A stretch of 64,000 bases of DNA from CBDCWT01 sp965223305 (lineage in GTDB: Bacteria > Planctomycetota > Planctomycetia > Pirellulales > Pirellulaceae): positions 69,944 through 133,943 of the forward strand of contig CBDCWT010000031.1 in the NCBI GenBank assembly GCA_965223305.1, read 5' to 3'. The position numbers were made by a program, and so were the translations under genes. Positions 35,389 to 43,474 of this stretch are shown in pieces (position 1 is the first letter of the stretch; every line of letters begins with the position of its first letter). The notes beneath the pieces are model-generated. The model made no database searches. It was not told where the DNA came from and worked only from the letters and a program-made list of their open reading frames with translations.

Positions 35389-36917
35389 TCGACTCCTTCC
35401 ACCAGGTCCTTCAGCAACTCGGCATCGAGGAACTCAACAGCGGTGTCTGCTGTGAGGGTCAGTGGATCAAGAACCCCGGCGGCCAGGAAATCGTCTCGAT
35501 AAACCCGTCGACCGGCGAGCCCCTTGCGCGCGTAGCGACCGCGGGCCGCTCCGAGTACGAACGGTGTATCGTGGCGAGTCAGCATGCGTTCGAGAAGTGG
35601 CGCTGCGTCCCGCCACCGGAACGCGGGGCCGTCGTTCGCGAATTGGGAAACGCGTTGCGGGAGAAACAGCAAGAGCTAGGCCTGCTGGTAACACTAGAGG
35701 TCGGTAAGATCCGCGCGGAGGGAACGGGCGAGGTTCAGGAGATGATCGATATGTGCGACTTCGCAACCGGTCTCTCCCGCCAGTTGTATGGACTGACCAT
35801 GGCCAGCGAACGTCCGCAGCACCGACTCTTCGAGCAATGGCATCCGCTCGGTCCCGTGGGTGTCATCACGGCGTTCAACTTTCCCGTCGCGGTGTGGGCC
35901 TGGAATGCCACGCTGGCCGCCGTGTGCGGGAACTCCACGCTCTGGAAGCCATCACCGATCGCTCCACTGACGGCGATCGCGGTGCAGAAAATCGTCAATC
36001 AAGTTCTCGCAGCCTCCGGTGTGGAGCCTGGAATTCTGAATCTCTGTATCAGCAGCAGTGCCGATGCCGGCCGTTGGATGGCCGCAGACTCCCGCTTGCC
36101 GCTGATTTCCGCCACTGGTAGCTGTGAAATGGGACGTTCCGTATCTGCCACGGTCGGTGGCCGGCTGGGACGTAGCCTGTTGGAGTTGGGCGGAAACAAC
36201 GCCATCATCCTGACCGAATCGGCGGATCTGGACCTCGCCCTGCGAGCTGTTCTATTCGCCGCAGTAGGCACGGCCGGCCAGCGATGCACAACATTACGCC
36301 GGCTGTTCCTTCATGAGTCGATCGCGGATCACTTCATCGATCGCCTCGTAGAGGCCTACCGCACGATTCCTGTCGGTGATCCTTGGAGTGACGGCATTCT
36401 GCTGGGTCCGTTGATCAGCGAGCAAGCGGTCCAGCAGATGGAGTTCGCGCTGTCCGAAGCGAAACGGCAAGGCGGTCAGCTTGTCTATGGGGGAACACGT
36501 CTCGAGCGGCCCGGGTTCTTTGTACAACCGGCCATCGTTCGCGCTCGCTCGGAGATGGCCATCGTGGCGGAAGAGACGTTTGCACCCATCCTCTACGTCA
36601 TTCCTTATCAAGAACTCGACGATGCGATCCAGCTTCACAATTCGGTCAAGCAAGGTCTGTCCTCGGCTATCTTTACCGATCGAATTGCGTCGGCCGAGCA
36701 GTTTCTGTCTGCCGCAGGCAGCGATTGCGGTATTGCCAACGTCAACATCGGCACGTCGGGGGCCGAAATCGGCGGCGCTTTCGGTGGTGAAAAGGACACC
36801 GGAGGCGGACGAGAAGCCGGCAGCGATGCCTGGAAATCCTACATGCGGCGCCAAACCTGCACGATCAACTACGGGCGGCAACTTCCCCTAGCGCAGGGTG
36901 TCGAGTTCGAGCTGTAA
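35385..36917 (+). CDS. ALDH7-like aldehyde dehydrogenase (aminoadipate semialdehyde type)
   Basis: This 510-residue protein carries the ALDH signature: GVITAFNFPVAVWAWN, KPSPIAPLTAIA, LLELGGNNAIILTESAD and the catalytic cysteine in GTAGQRCTTLRRL, a form characteristic of the ALDH7 (antiquitin/AmaB) group. The C-terminus contains EIGGAFGGEKDTGGGREAGS. ALDH7 enzymes oxidise 2-aminoadipate semialdehyde (in equilibrium with piperideine-6-carboxylate). Start overlaps the aminotransferase stop (ATGA). Confidence 0.88.
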   Translation: MIDSFHQVLQQLGIEELNSGVCCEGQWIKNPGGQEIVSINPSTGEPLARVATAGRSEYERCIVASQHAFEKWRCVPPPERGAVVRELGNALREKQQELGLLVTLEVGKIRAEGTGEVQEMIDMCDFATGLSRQLYGLTMASERPQHRLFEQWHPLGPVGVITAFNFPVAVWAWNATLAAVCGNSTLWKPSPIAPLTAIAVQKIVNQVLAASGVEPGILNLCISSSADAGRWMAADSRLPLISATGSCEMGRSVSATVGGRLGRSLLELGGNNAIILTESADLDLALRAVLFAAVGTAGQRCTTLRRLFLHESIADHFIDRLVEAYRTIPVGDPWSDGILLGPLISEQAVQQMEFALSEAKRQGGQLVYGGTRLERPGFFVQPAIVRARSEMAIVAEETFAPILYVIPYQELDDAIQLHNSVKQGLSSAIFTDRIASAEQFLSAAGSDCGIANVNIGTSGAEIGGAFGGEKDTGGGREAGSDAWKSYMRRQTCTINYGRQLPLAQGVEFEL

Positions 36918-37037
36918 CCTCAGCACATCCGCGCAGCCCGAACTGAAATCCAAGCTCTGCGAGTATTCCGCACCCCCGGGTGCTGCTCAACGCCGTCAAG
37001 GACTCTTTTTCAACGTTCCGCCGCTTTCCCACCGTAG

Positions 37038-37190
37038 CCGAACTCGCGCACGAGCCGCAGTAGCTGAACTCGCCAGAGCGTAGCCGAACTCGCCAGAGTT
37101 TGGTGGACCGCTCCCCGATCGTAGCCGAACTCGCCAGAGTTTGGCAGCCTGCCAATTCATCCAAATTCTGCCGAATTCGACCACAAGAAA
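37038..37190. repeat. Cluster of TAGCCGAACTCGCCAGAG repeats
   Basis: Four to five copies of TAGCCGAACTCGCCAGAG or close variants follow one another, one inverted toward the end (AATTCTGCCGAATTCG). The 36918-37256 gap contains no gene; TACAAT near 37213 may be a -10 box for the WD40 gene. Confidence 0.75.
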
Positions 37191-37256
37191 TCCTTAACGA
37201 CGCTGCTTGCTGCTACAATCAATCCGACATCCAGGGGGATTAACGAATGAGGGTGG

Positions 37257-39461
37257 ATGATGACCGCTCGTCGCTCGCTGCCGCGGTTTATTGGCGGCAG
37301 CTCTCACCAAGTTCGATCTCGCCGATCGAGCTCTACGCTGACATTTTGCCCAACATCTTGCCGACCGCTCCTACTGGCCGCCCGCCTGGCGGCTGTGGTG
37401 TTCCTTTGTACTGATCTGACCCTTGGCGATCTCTCTACAGCAGGGGACGCAGTGTCCGAAGTGGAACCGCTCCGGACCTTCGGGCGGGTCAATCCACAAA
37501 GCACCTGGGGGAACTTTAACCGTTTCACTACAGATGGCAAGCGTGTTGTCACGACCGGCCGAGACGGCGCGGTGATGCTCTGGAACTTGGCGACAGGAGA
37601 GTGTGAACAGAGCTTTCGCGGCAACGATCGGCGTCCCGCAGCTGCCGTTTCTGCCAATGGCCAGCTGATCGCAGTCTCGCAGCTGACCAAAGACCGCCGC
37701 CGGAAACTTGTTGTCTATGACCTGGCAGGGGGCCATTCTGTCTTGGAAGTGGATATGGACCGCGACTTCCGCGCCTCGTTTACCAACGACGCCTCACTAT
37801 TGGCCGTTCAGACAGACGGCGTCCAGGGAGTTCGGCTGATTGAGATCGATTCCGGATTGGAAGTCGGGGTAGTATTCCCAAACACTCAGTCTCTCGGTCG
37901 AGCCGGGATGCAATTCTCGCCGGATGGGCGATTGTTGGCAATCGCCGGCGACCGCAAGGAGGTTGAAGTTTGGAATCTCTTTCAGGGAGGTGCGCCAAAG
38001 CGTCTGTCGCTCGAAGGGCGTAACGTCCGTGCGACCTCGTTGGCGTTTATCGACGGCGAGCGTCTGGCGGTCGGCGTATTCCGATTCGATGGCGGTCAAA
38101 GGCGGGGCGGAGTCGAGTTCTTCGACGTCGCATCGGGCACGTCGTCGGCGCTTGAATTTCGGGAGCAGAACCAGAGTGGCGAGGGGAGGTTTCTGTTGTC
38201 GAACGACCGCTCGATACTCGTCACGATTCATCAAGATCGTTTCGTCGTGTGGGACGTCGAGCGGAGGGTCCAGCGATCGGTCTTGAAGTTCGACAACTCC
38301 GGATCGACCACCGCGCGGATTTCCGCAGCCACGTTGTCTCCTGACAACAAGTTGCTGTACGCGAATCAGGGTAACGCCCTTGCTATTTGGGACTTAAGGA
38401 CAGGACAGCAGGTGCAGGCGAAGGAGGCGCGGCATCGAGGAGCCATACAGGCGTTGGCAGTTTCGCCCGACGATCGATATGTGGCTTCGGGCGCTCGTGA
38501 TGGCGCCGTGCTGTTGTGGGACACGAAGAGCGATCAACTGCCTCGCAAGCTGATGCAAGCGAGCAACTGGGTTCACAACCTAGCGTTTCTCGGCGGGGGA
38601 GCGGAACTAGCCATCTGTGCCGAAGGTCATGAGAAGGGCGAACCGGGAAAAGGGTTCGTGGAGATCTTATCGGTCGATGATGGAAAGTCGGTTCGCCGCT
38701 GGAACCTCGCGGCGCGAGCGTTTGGTCTGGGCGTATCCTCGGACGAGCGGCTGCTCGCTTTTGCCACAGGGCCAGCGATGGACGCCTTTGCTCCATACGG
38801 TGGTCCAGCAGAGCAGCAACCGCCGCCCAACGAGCTCCAGCTATGGGATCTCGAGCAGGACAAATTGATAAGAACGCTCAGCTCTTTTCGCGGAGAACAA
38901 CGCAGCAGGATTGACTTTTCGGCTGAAGGAGAGTCGATCTACCTTATTTCACGCCGCGGCGTCACCGGGTGGGGGCGCGGCGAGGATCCGCGCGTTGTTC
39001 CAGATCAAAGTTGGTTGCAGGATCGATATGTGACAGATCCACGACAGCGCGTCAGCCAGTTTGATTCTGAGTACGATCCCCAGAGTGGTCGCCTGTTCAC
39101 CTCAGGGTACGTCTTTTCGCGTACCGCGGACCGTATGGCCTTTGTCGCCTGCTGGGACGCCGCAGCCGGGACTCTTCTTTGGGAGGTTCAGCTCGATGAA
39201 TTGATCGCGCGCCGCTTGGTGCTCTCGCCACGGGGGCGCCTGTTGGCGATCGCCTGTGGATCGGGGCAACTGGAGGAGGCGTCCCGATTGCTACTTGTCG
39301 ACGCGGCGACGGGACGGCGGTTACAAGCGGTCAACTCCCCGCAGCTCGTTGCGACGGCATTTTGTTTCTCGTCGGACGGCGAGCGGATTTACTCGGGTGG
39401 TCCGGACGGCCAGGTTAGGGTGTGGGACGTGTCCGCGGCGTACCGGCAGCCGGGAGAATGA
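37257..39461 (+). CDS. WD40-repeat protein, exported
   Basis: This 734-residue protein has a long basic n-region and hydrophobic segment (LLLAARLAAVVFLCTDLTL), suggesting export or an N-terminal anchor. At least seven WD-type blades can be read from their ends: AVMLWNLATGECEQSF, VEVWNLFQGG, VVWDVERRVQ, LAIWDLRTGQQV, AVLLWDTKSDQ, LQLWDLEQDKL and VRVWDVSAAY. It has no catalytic domain. Start chosen at ATG 37257, preceded by GAGGGTGG. It is followed within 4 bases by an FG-GAP protein, forming a probable two-gene operon. Confidence 0.85.
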   Translation: MMTARRSLPRFIGGSSHQVRSRRSSSTLTFCPTSCRPLLLAARLAAVVFLCTDLTLGDLSTAGDAVSEVEPLRTFGRVNPQSTWGNFNRFTTDGKRVVTTGRDGAVMLWNLATGECEQSFRGNDRRPAAAVSANGQLIAVSQLTKDRRRKLVVYDLAGGHSVLEVDMDRDFRASFTNDASLLAVQTDGVQGVRLIEIDSGLEVGVVFPNTQSLGRAGMQFSPDGRLLAIAGDRKEVEVWNLFQGGAPKRLSLEGRNVRATSLAFIDGERLAVGVFRFDGGQRRGGVEFFDVASGTSSALEFREQNQSGEGRFLLSNDRSILVTIHQDRFVVWDVERRVQRSVLKFDNSGSTTARISAATLSPDNKLLYANQGNALAIWDLRTGQQVQAKEARHRGAIQALAVSPDDRYVASGARDGAVLLWDTKSDQLPRKLMQASNWVHNLAFLGGGAELAICAEGHEKGEPGKGFVEILSVDDGKSVRRWNLAARAFGLGVSSDERLLAFATGPAMDAFAPYGGPAEQQPPPNELQLWDLEQDKLIRTLSSFRGEQRSRIDFSAEGESIYLISRRGVTGWGRGEDPRVVPDQSWLQDRYVTDPRQRVSQFDSEYDPQSGRLFTSGYVFSRTADRMAFVACWDAAAGTLLWEVQLDELIARRLVLSPRGRLLAIACGSGQLEEASRLLLVDAATGRRLQAVNSPQLVATAFCFSSDGERIYSGGPDGQVRVWDVSAAYRQPGE

Positions 39462-39464
39462 ACC

Positions 39465-40667
39465 ATGTTGATCTATTTTCGATGGTTGAGCTGTGTTTGC
39501 TCGACCTTCTGTTGCGTGGGTCTCTGTCTCGCTCAGGGAGAATTGGCGGAACCCTTTCCAGTTCAAACTGGCGGCGCGACACTGGACGTCAAACTCCACG
39601 GTGCCGCGGCGCCATGTGTGGTCGACTTCGATGGTGACGGTGCCAACGACCTGCTTGTGGGTGAGAAGTATGGCGGACGTTTGCGGATCTACCATAACTT
39701 TGGAGCGTCCGACCGGCCGCGCTTCGACGGCTACAGCCTATTCAAAGAGGGCATGCCGGCGGGTTGTGTGCCGGACAATAACGGCTTCTGTCCGGCCATT
39801 GCGGATGTCGACCGGGACGGCAGGCTCGATCTGCTGACACCCGCCTGGCACGGCCACATCCGCTGGTTCCGGCAGGAAAGTCCAGGTGTCTTCGGCGCCG
39901 CGCAGCCTGTGCTCGACGCCGAGGGCAACACCATTCGTGTGGAATGGACCCACGGTGTGAGCTCCTGTGACTGGGATGCGGACGGATATCCCGATCTGAT
40001 CGTGGGCAGTTCGGGAGACGGGGCGGTAGGCAGCCTTAGTCTATGGCGCAACATCGGTGCCGCGAATGAGGCCGCTGCACCTCGATTCGAGAGACCGGTG
40101 GCGATCAGAGCAGGGGACAAACCGATCTTCGTTCCCGAAAGATCTCCAGCGCCGGTTGCCGTCGACTGGGACGGCGACCAGTTGTTTGATCTGATCGTCG
40201 GAACTCGCCAGGGCAACGTTGCTTGGTATCGCAATCAGGGGACAGCAGGCAGACCCTCGTTCGACGCGGCTCGAGAGTTGATAGGGGTGCCTCCACCCGG
40301 TGGGGAGCGAGGAACGAACGCCATCGTGTCCGTTGCTGATTGGAACGGTGACGGCCGACTGGACCTGCTCGTGGGTGATACCGGAGAGAAGTTCGAGAAA
40401 AAGCTGACCGACGAGGAACAACAGGCCAAGGCGTTCGCGACAACGCAGCGTGATCAGGCCTTTTCCCGTTGGGCCAACGTCTTCCGAACCTATCGTCGAT
40501 TGACGAAACTCCAGGACTCCGGATCACAACGCGCCGTCATTGACGCGGCCCGCGTTCAGCTGATGAAGCTAAGAGACGAACAGACGCTTCATCACCTTGC
40601 CCAGCAGGAGATTCAGGAAGGACGACAATGGCACGGCCGCGTTTGGGTCTTCCTGCGAAAAAACTGA
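39465..40667 (+). CDS. FG-GAP/VCBS repeat secreted protein
   Basis: This 400-residue protein has a signal peptide (CVCSTFCCVGLCLAQG). Five VCBS/FG-GAP calcium-binding blades follow: DFDGDGANDLLVG, DVDRDGRLDLLTP, DWDADGYPDLIVG, DWDGDQLFDLIVG and DWNGDGRLDLLVG. The last 80 residues are charged and helical. Such beta-propellers occur in exported proteins of planctomycetes, often with carbohydrate or protein binding. It forms an operon with the upstream WD40 gene. Confidence 0.88.
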   Translation: MLIYFRWLSCVCSTFCCVGLCLAQGELAEPFPVQTGGATLDVKLHGAAAPCVVDFDGDGANDLLVGEKYGGRLRIYHNFGASDRPRFDGYSLFKEGMPAGCVPDNNGFCPAIADVDRDGRLDLLTPAWHGHIRWFRQESPGVFGAAQPVLDAEGNTIRVEWTHGVSSCDWDADGYPDLIVGSSGDGAVGSLSLWRNIGAANEAAAPRFERPVAIRAGDKPIFVPERSPAPVAVDWDGDQLFDLIVGTRQGNVAWYRNQGTAGRPSFDAARELIGVPPPGGERGTNAIVSVADWNGDGRLDLLVGDTGEKFEKKLTDEEQQAKAFATTQRDQAFSRWANVFRTYRRLTKLQDSGSQRAVIDAARVQLMKLRDEQTLHHLAQQEIQEGRQWHGRVWVFLRKN

Positions 40668-40719
40668 GCGAAGTCCGCGCAACCGTGGCGAGGAAGATCC
40701 CTGCCCCTGAGGAGGTCGT

Positions 40720-41262
40720 GCAGCTGTTACGCTCCATGCAGTCCACCAAACTCTGGCGAGTTCGGCTACGCTGCGAATCAGCCGCTGGGCGTTAGCCCGC
40801 GGTTCCCCAGCGAACCGACGCGTAGCGTCCGGCGATTAATGTAGCAGGCACACTCCGTGTGCCGTCCGCCACAAGCAGAGTGACAATACGTGAGCAAACG
40901 GCTCGGCAGGAGCCTCGCCCTCCCGAACGTCGGCTGTTGCAGGGGGACGGCGGCCCGGGCTCCCGACAAATCAGCCGCTGGGCGTTAGCCGGCGTTAGCT
41001 CACGGTTCCCCCAGCGAACCGACGCGTAGCGTCCGTCGATTAATGTAGCAGGCACACTCCGTGTGCCGTCCGCCACAAGCAGAGTAACGATACGTGAGCA
41101 AACGGCTCGGCAGGAGCCTCGCCCTCCCGAACGTCGACTGTTGCAGCGGGACGGCGGCCGGGGGAGGGCCCCCCTTCCGGCCCTTCGGGCCAACTCTCCC
41201 CGAGGGGGAGAGTGACGAAAGACGAAATCACGCACTAACTTAAAAGCTGCACAGTCCCTGAG
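40720..41262. repeat. Tandem mosaic intergenic repeats
   Basis: Two units of about 191 bases beginning near 40777 and 40968 share CAGCCGCTGGGCGTTAGCC, ACCGACGCGTAGCGTCCG, GCACACTCCGTGTGCCGTCC (a palindrome) and GGCTCGGCAGGAGCCTCGCC. The block is bounded by GTCGTGCAGCT on the left and AAGCTGCACAGTC on the right. No gene in 40668-41284. Confidence 0.8.
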
Positions 41263-41284
41263 AGCGACCATGCAAAAATAGAAA

Positions 41285-42193
41285 TCAACGACCGCGCCTG
41301 GCGAACAGACACCCGATCAGAAGGCCGAATAGGAAGTTCGACCAGCCGATTTCAATCATGTGGGCAAATCGCCACGCGGCTGCCTCCATATGCTCGCTCG
41401 GCACGAGCAGTCCGGCCACTCCATGGACCATCGGAACCAGCACCGCTGTGGCTAAGGCGACCTTGAGCCGGCTGGCCTGGAGGCTGCGAACCAGTGGCAC
41501 GACACAAGCCACGTAGACCGCTCCTCGGCGAAGTTGGAGACCGCAGATAAACACAGGGTTCAGAGTCTGACCATCCAAGTCGGGATAGAACTCGCGCACG
41601 AATGGCAGGATCAATAGCCCGGCAGCGATGTAGAGGACTAGGTAGACCAAGGCGCAAACTAGAAACCTCCAGAGCCATCCTTGCCAGGAGATTGGCTCCG
41701 GTTTGGTCACGGCAGATGCGTCGGTGGGACTTAGTCTTCCCAGCGCTACCACGATGCAGACTGCCAGGACTATCGACTGTATTGCGCCACCAAAGATACC
41801 CAGTCCCACCTCCGAAGCGGACATCTGAGGAAGAAAGACCGCAGCCTCCACGATGCTGAGCAGATGATGCAATCCGAAGTGCGCGATAGCAAGTGCCTGT
41901 ACCAGTGCCAGCCCATGGAGTGAAGACAGCGCGGCCGGGTAAGCCAGGGCCGCGGTCACGAGAAGTGTTGAGATCAGGGTTAACAGAACATACTCAGCTG
42001 TGCCGACTCCTTCGACAGCCGGGTGTGGAACGAGCGATTCACCGACTAGAACTTCGTTAAGCACTTGGGAGACGAACCATGAAATCGACGCGGCCGCGAA
42101 CACTCGCCAAAGAAGACCAGTTACGGTCTTTGCCGTTGGTGAATCTGGTGCGGTAGACGATGTCTTTTTTCGACCGAGTGAGACGGACATCAT
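41285..42193 (-). CDS. Polytopic membrane protein of unknown function
   Basis: This 302-residue protein has about seven to eight hydrophobic helices, for example YVLLTLISTLLVTAALAYPA, IVLAVCIVVALG, FLVCALVYLVLYIAAGLLIL and NFLFGLLIGCLF. There is a short polar N-terminus. No family recognised and no catalytic motif visible. It is bounded by a repeat block and a MITE-like element, so its genomic context gives no functional clue. Confidence 0.65.
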   Translation of the reverse strand: MMSVSLGRKKTSSTAPDSPTAKTVTGLLWRVFAAASISWFVSQVLNEVLVGESLVPHPAVEGVGTAEYVLLTLISTLLVTAALAYPAALSSLHGLALVQALAIAHFGLHHLLSIVEAAVFLPQMSASEVGLGIFGGAIQSIVLAVCIVVALGRLSPTDASAVTKPEPISWQGWLWRFLVCALVYLVLYIAAGLLILPFVREFYPDLDGQTLNPVFICGLQLRRGAVYVACVVPLVRSLQASRLKVALATAVLVPMVHGVAGLLVPSEHMEAAAWRFAHMIEIGWSNFLFGLLIGCLFARRGR

Positions 42194-42218
42194 AGTGCTG
42201 GTTTCCTGTGAACGATCT

Positions 42219-42400
42219 CTAGCCCGAACTATTCATGAGCGATCTGCTGCGAGGTCGTAAGTCCATCCGTGGCTTCGTCATGCTTCACAATTCTCCCTCG
42301 ACGTATTGCTTCAATACGCCTGCGGAAGAATTGCTCGCCTTCCTCGCCACGAACGTACTTACAACCTCTCGCGACGATCTTCATGAATAATCCGGGCTAG
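42219..42400 (+). mobile_element. MITE-like fold-back element, copy 2
   Basis: 174 bp (42223-42396) flanked by CTAG on both sides, starting CCCGAACTATTCATGA and ending TCATGAATAATCCGGG. It has the same length and internal palindrome as copies 1 and 3, and the same orientation as copy 3. Non-coding. Confidence 0.8.
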
Positions 42401-42421
42401 ATACCGGCTAAGTTTGCCGGT

Positions 42422-42979
42422 CTATTTGTCAAAGTGAACGAGCGCTTTTCGCGCCCACCGACTCCGCGCCTTGTACAACTCAATCCCGGACTCCAACGCC
42501 AGCCTTCCTTGGACCGGCGTGTTCGCGGGCATCATCTTCAACTGCTTCCGTAGTTCCCTTAGGTAGCCTTCGACTTCGCGCAAGAAGTCGTTCAAAAAGC
42601 TCCGCGTGGCAGAGTCATCTTTTAGAAATGAGTGGAAAGCGAATCGGAGCATTAACTCGTCGATATGCCAAACCACGTCCTCTCGGCGGATGTCACGGGT
42701 GAGCCACGTTTGAAACGCTTCGGTTCCGGCGGGAGTCGGTCGAAATACCTGCCGTGGTCGAAGCGTGTTGCCCCGCTCGACCTTTCCGTGAATCAACGAG
42801 TTGCGCTCAAGTTTGCGCAGCGCGGGGTAGATCGCCCCGGGGCTCCCACTGTAGTGAGCCATCGGCGTGGTTTCAAAGACCTTTCGCAGGTCGTACCCCG
42901 AGCGTGACTCCTGATGAAGAAGTCCCAGTAACGCATATCCCAGGGTGGTGGTGGCGGACTCTGCCATCGTACGGATCAT
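42422..42979 (-). CDS. PadR-family transcriptional regulator
   Basis: This 185-residue protein has the PadR winged helix: LGYALLGLLHQESRSGYDLR, GSPGAIYPALRKLERNSLI, then RQVFRPTPAGTEAFQTWL, and a C-terminal helical dimerisation domain (Vir_act_alpha_C-like). Its start overlaps the stop of a small membrane protein gene by 4 bases, so the two are translationally coupled. A perfect 19-bp palindrome about 80 bases upstream of the operon is a candidate autoregulatory operator. Confidence 0.87.
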   Translation of the reverse strand: MIRTMAESATTTLGYALLGLLHQESRSGYDLRKVFETTPMAHYSGSPGAIYPALRKLERNSLIHGKVERGNTLRPRQVFRPTPAGTEAFQTWLTRDIRREDVVWHIDELMLRFAFHSFLKDDSATRSFLNDFLREVEGYLRELRKQLKMMPANTPVQGRLALESGIELYKARSRWARKALVHFDK

Positions 42980-43179
42980 CCCGCCTGCTGAGGAACTTCC
43001 GGAGAAAGACGGTCTGGATCCAACCCTTGGTTGATCATCGCCATCCTCTCAGAGTGCTTGATGATGGCGTTGACGACCGTCGCCACTGCGGAGAAGCCAA
43101 TCGCCACAAACGGGAGTCCAAGAGCCAGTCCGTAAACAAGGATCTCATTCATCTGAAGAGACTGCAGCCAGGTTGTCAT
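42976..43179 (-). CDS. Small single-helix membrane protein
   Basis: I chose the ATG at 43179 because AGGAG lies 6 bases upstream (67 residues); an in-frame ATG exists at 43206. One transmembrane helix (YGLALGLPFVAIGFSAVATV) is followed by a cytoplasmic segment (KHSERMAMINQGLDPDRL). That MINQGLDP-like phrase is typical of small bacterial membrane proteins of the DUF6249 kind. It is coupled to the downstream PadR gene, which may respond to envelope stress. Function unknown. Confidence 0.75.
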   Translation of the reverse strand: MTTWLQSLQMNEILVYGLALGLPFVAIGFSAVATVVNAIIKHSERMAMINQGLDPDRLSPEVPQQAG

Positions 43180-43202
43180 GGCACTCTCCTTAACACGATT
43201 GT

Positions 43203-43222
43203 TCATGAATAATCCGGGTTAA
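43203..43222. mobile_element. Solo MITE terminus
   Basis: TCATGAATAATCCGGG followed by TTAA is identical to the right terminal repeat of the 174-bp elements, but no left part is present. It may be a deletion remnant. Confidence 0.55.
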
Positions 43223-43274
43223 ACCGACGACGAGTCCGCTGGACGGGCCTGTCTCCGCCACAGTACGAATCATT

Positions 43275-43293
43275 ATAGTACGATTCGTACTAT
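43275..43293. promoter_or_regulatory. Putative PadR operator palindrome
   Basis: ATAGTACGATTCGTACTAT is a perfect 19-bp palindrome, with an extra half-site AGTACGAAT at 43262-43270. It lies upstream of the small membrane protein-PadR operon. Confidence 0.6.
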
Positions 43294-43474
43294 TGTCCAG
43301 TGGTGAATTCTGGTTTTCTGAAAGCTATGAATCTGCGTCGAGAATTCGGCTGTCGCGACTTTGACTGTAGCCACGGCATCGGCCGCGCACAGTCACGAGA
43401 AAGCACTGCGCTTACGATAAGGGTGCGATTGCCAACTTAGAGAGGCAGCCACTTCGGTCGGCGGTTAGCCAAGC

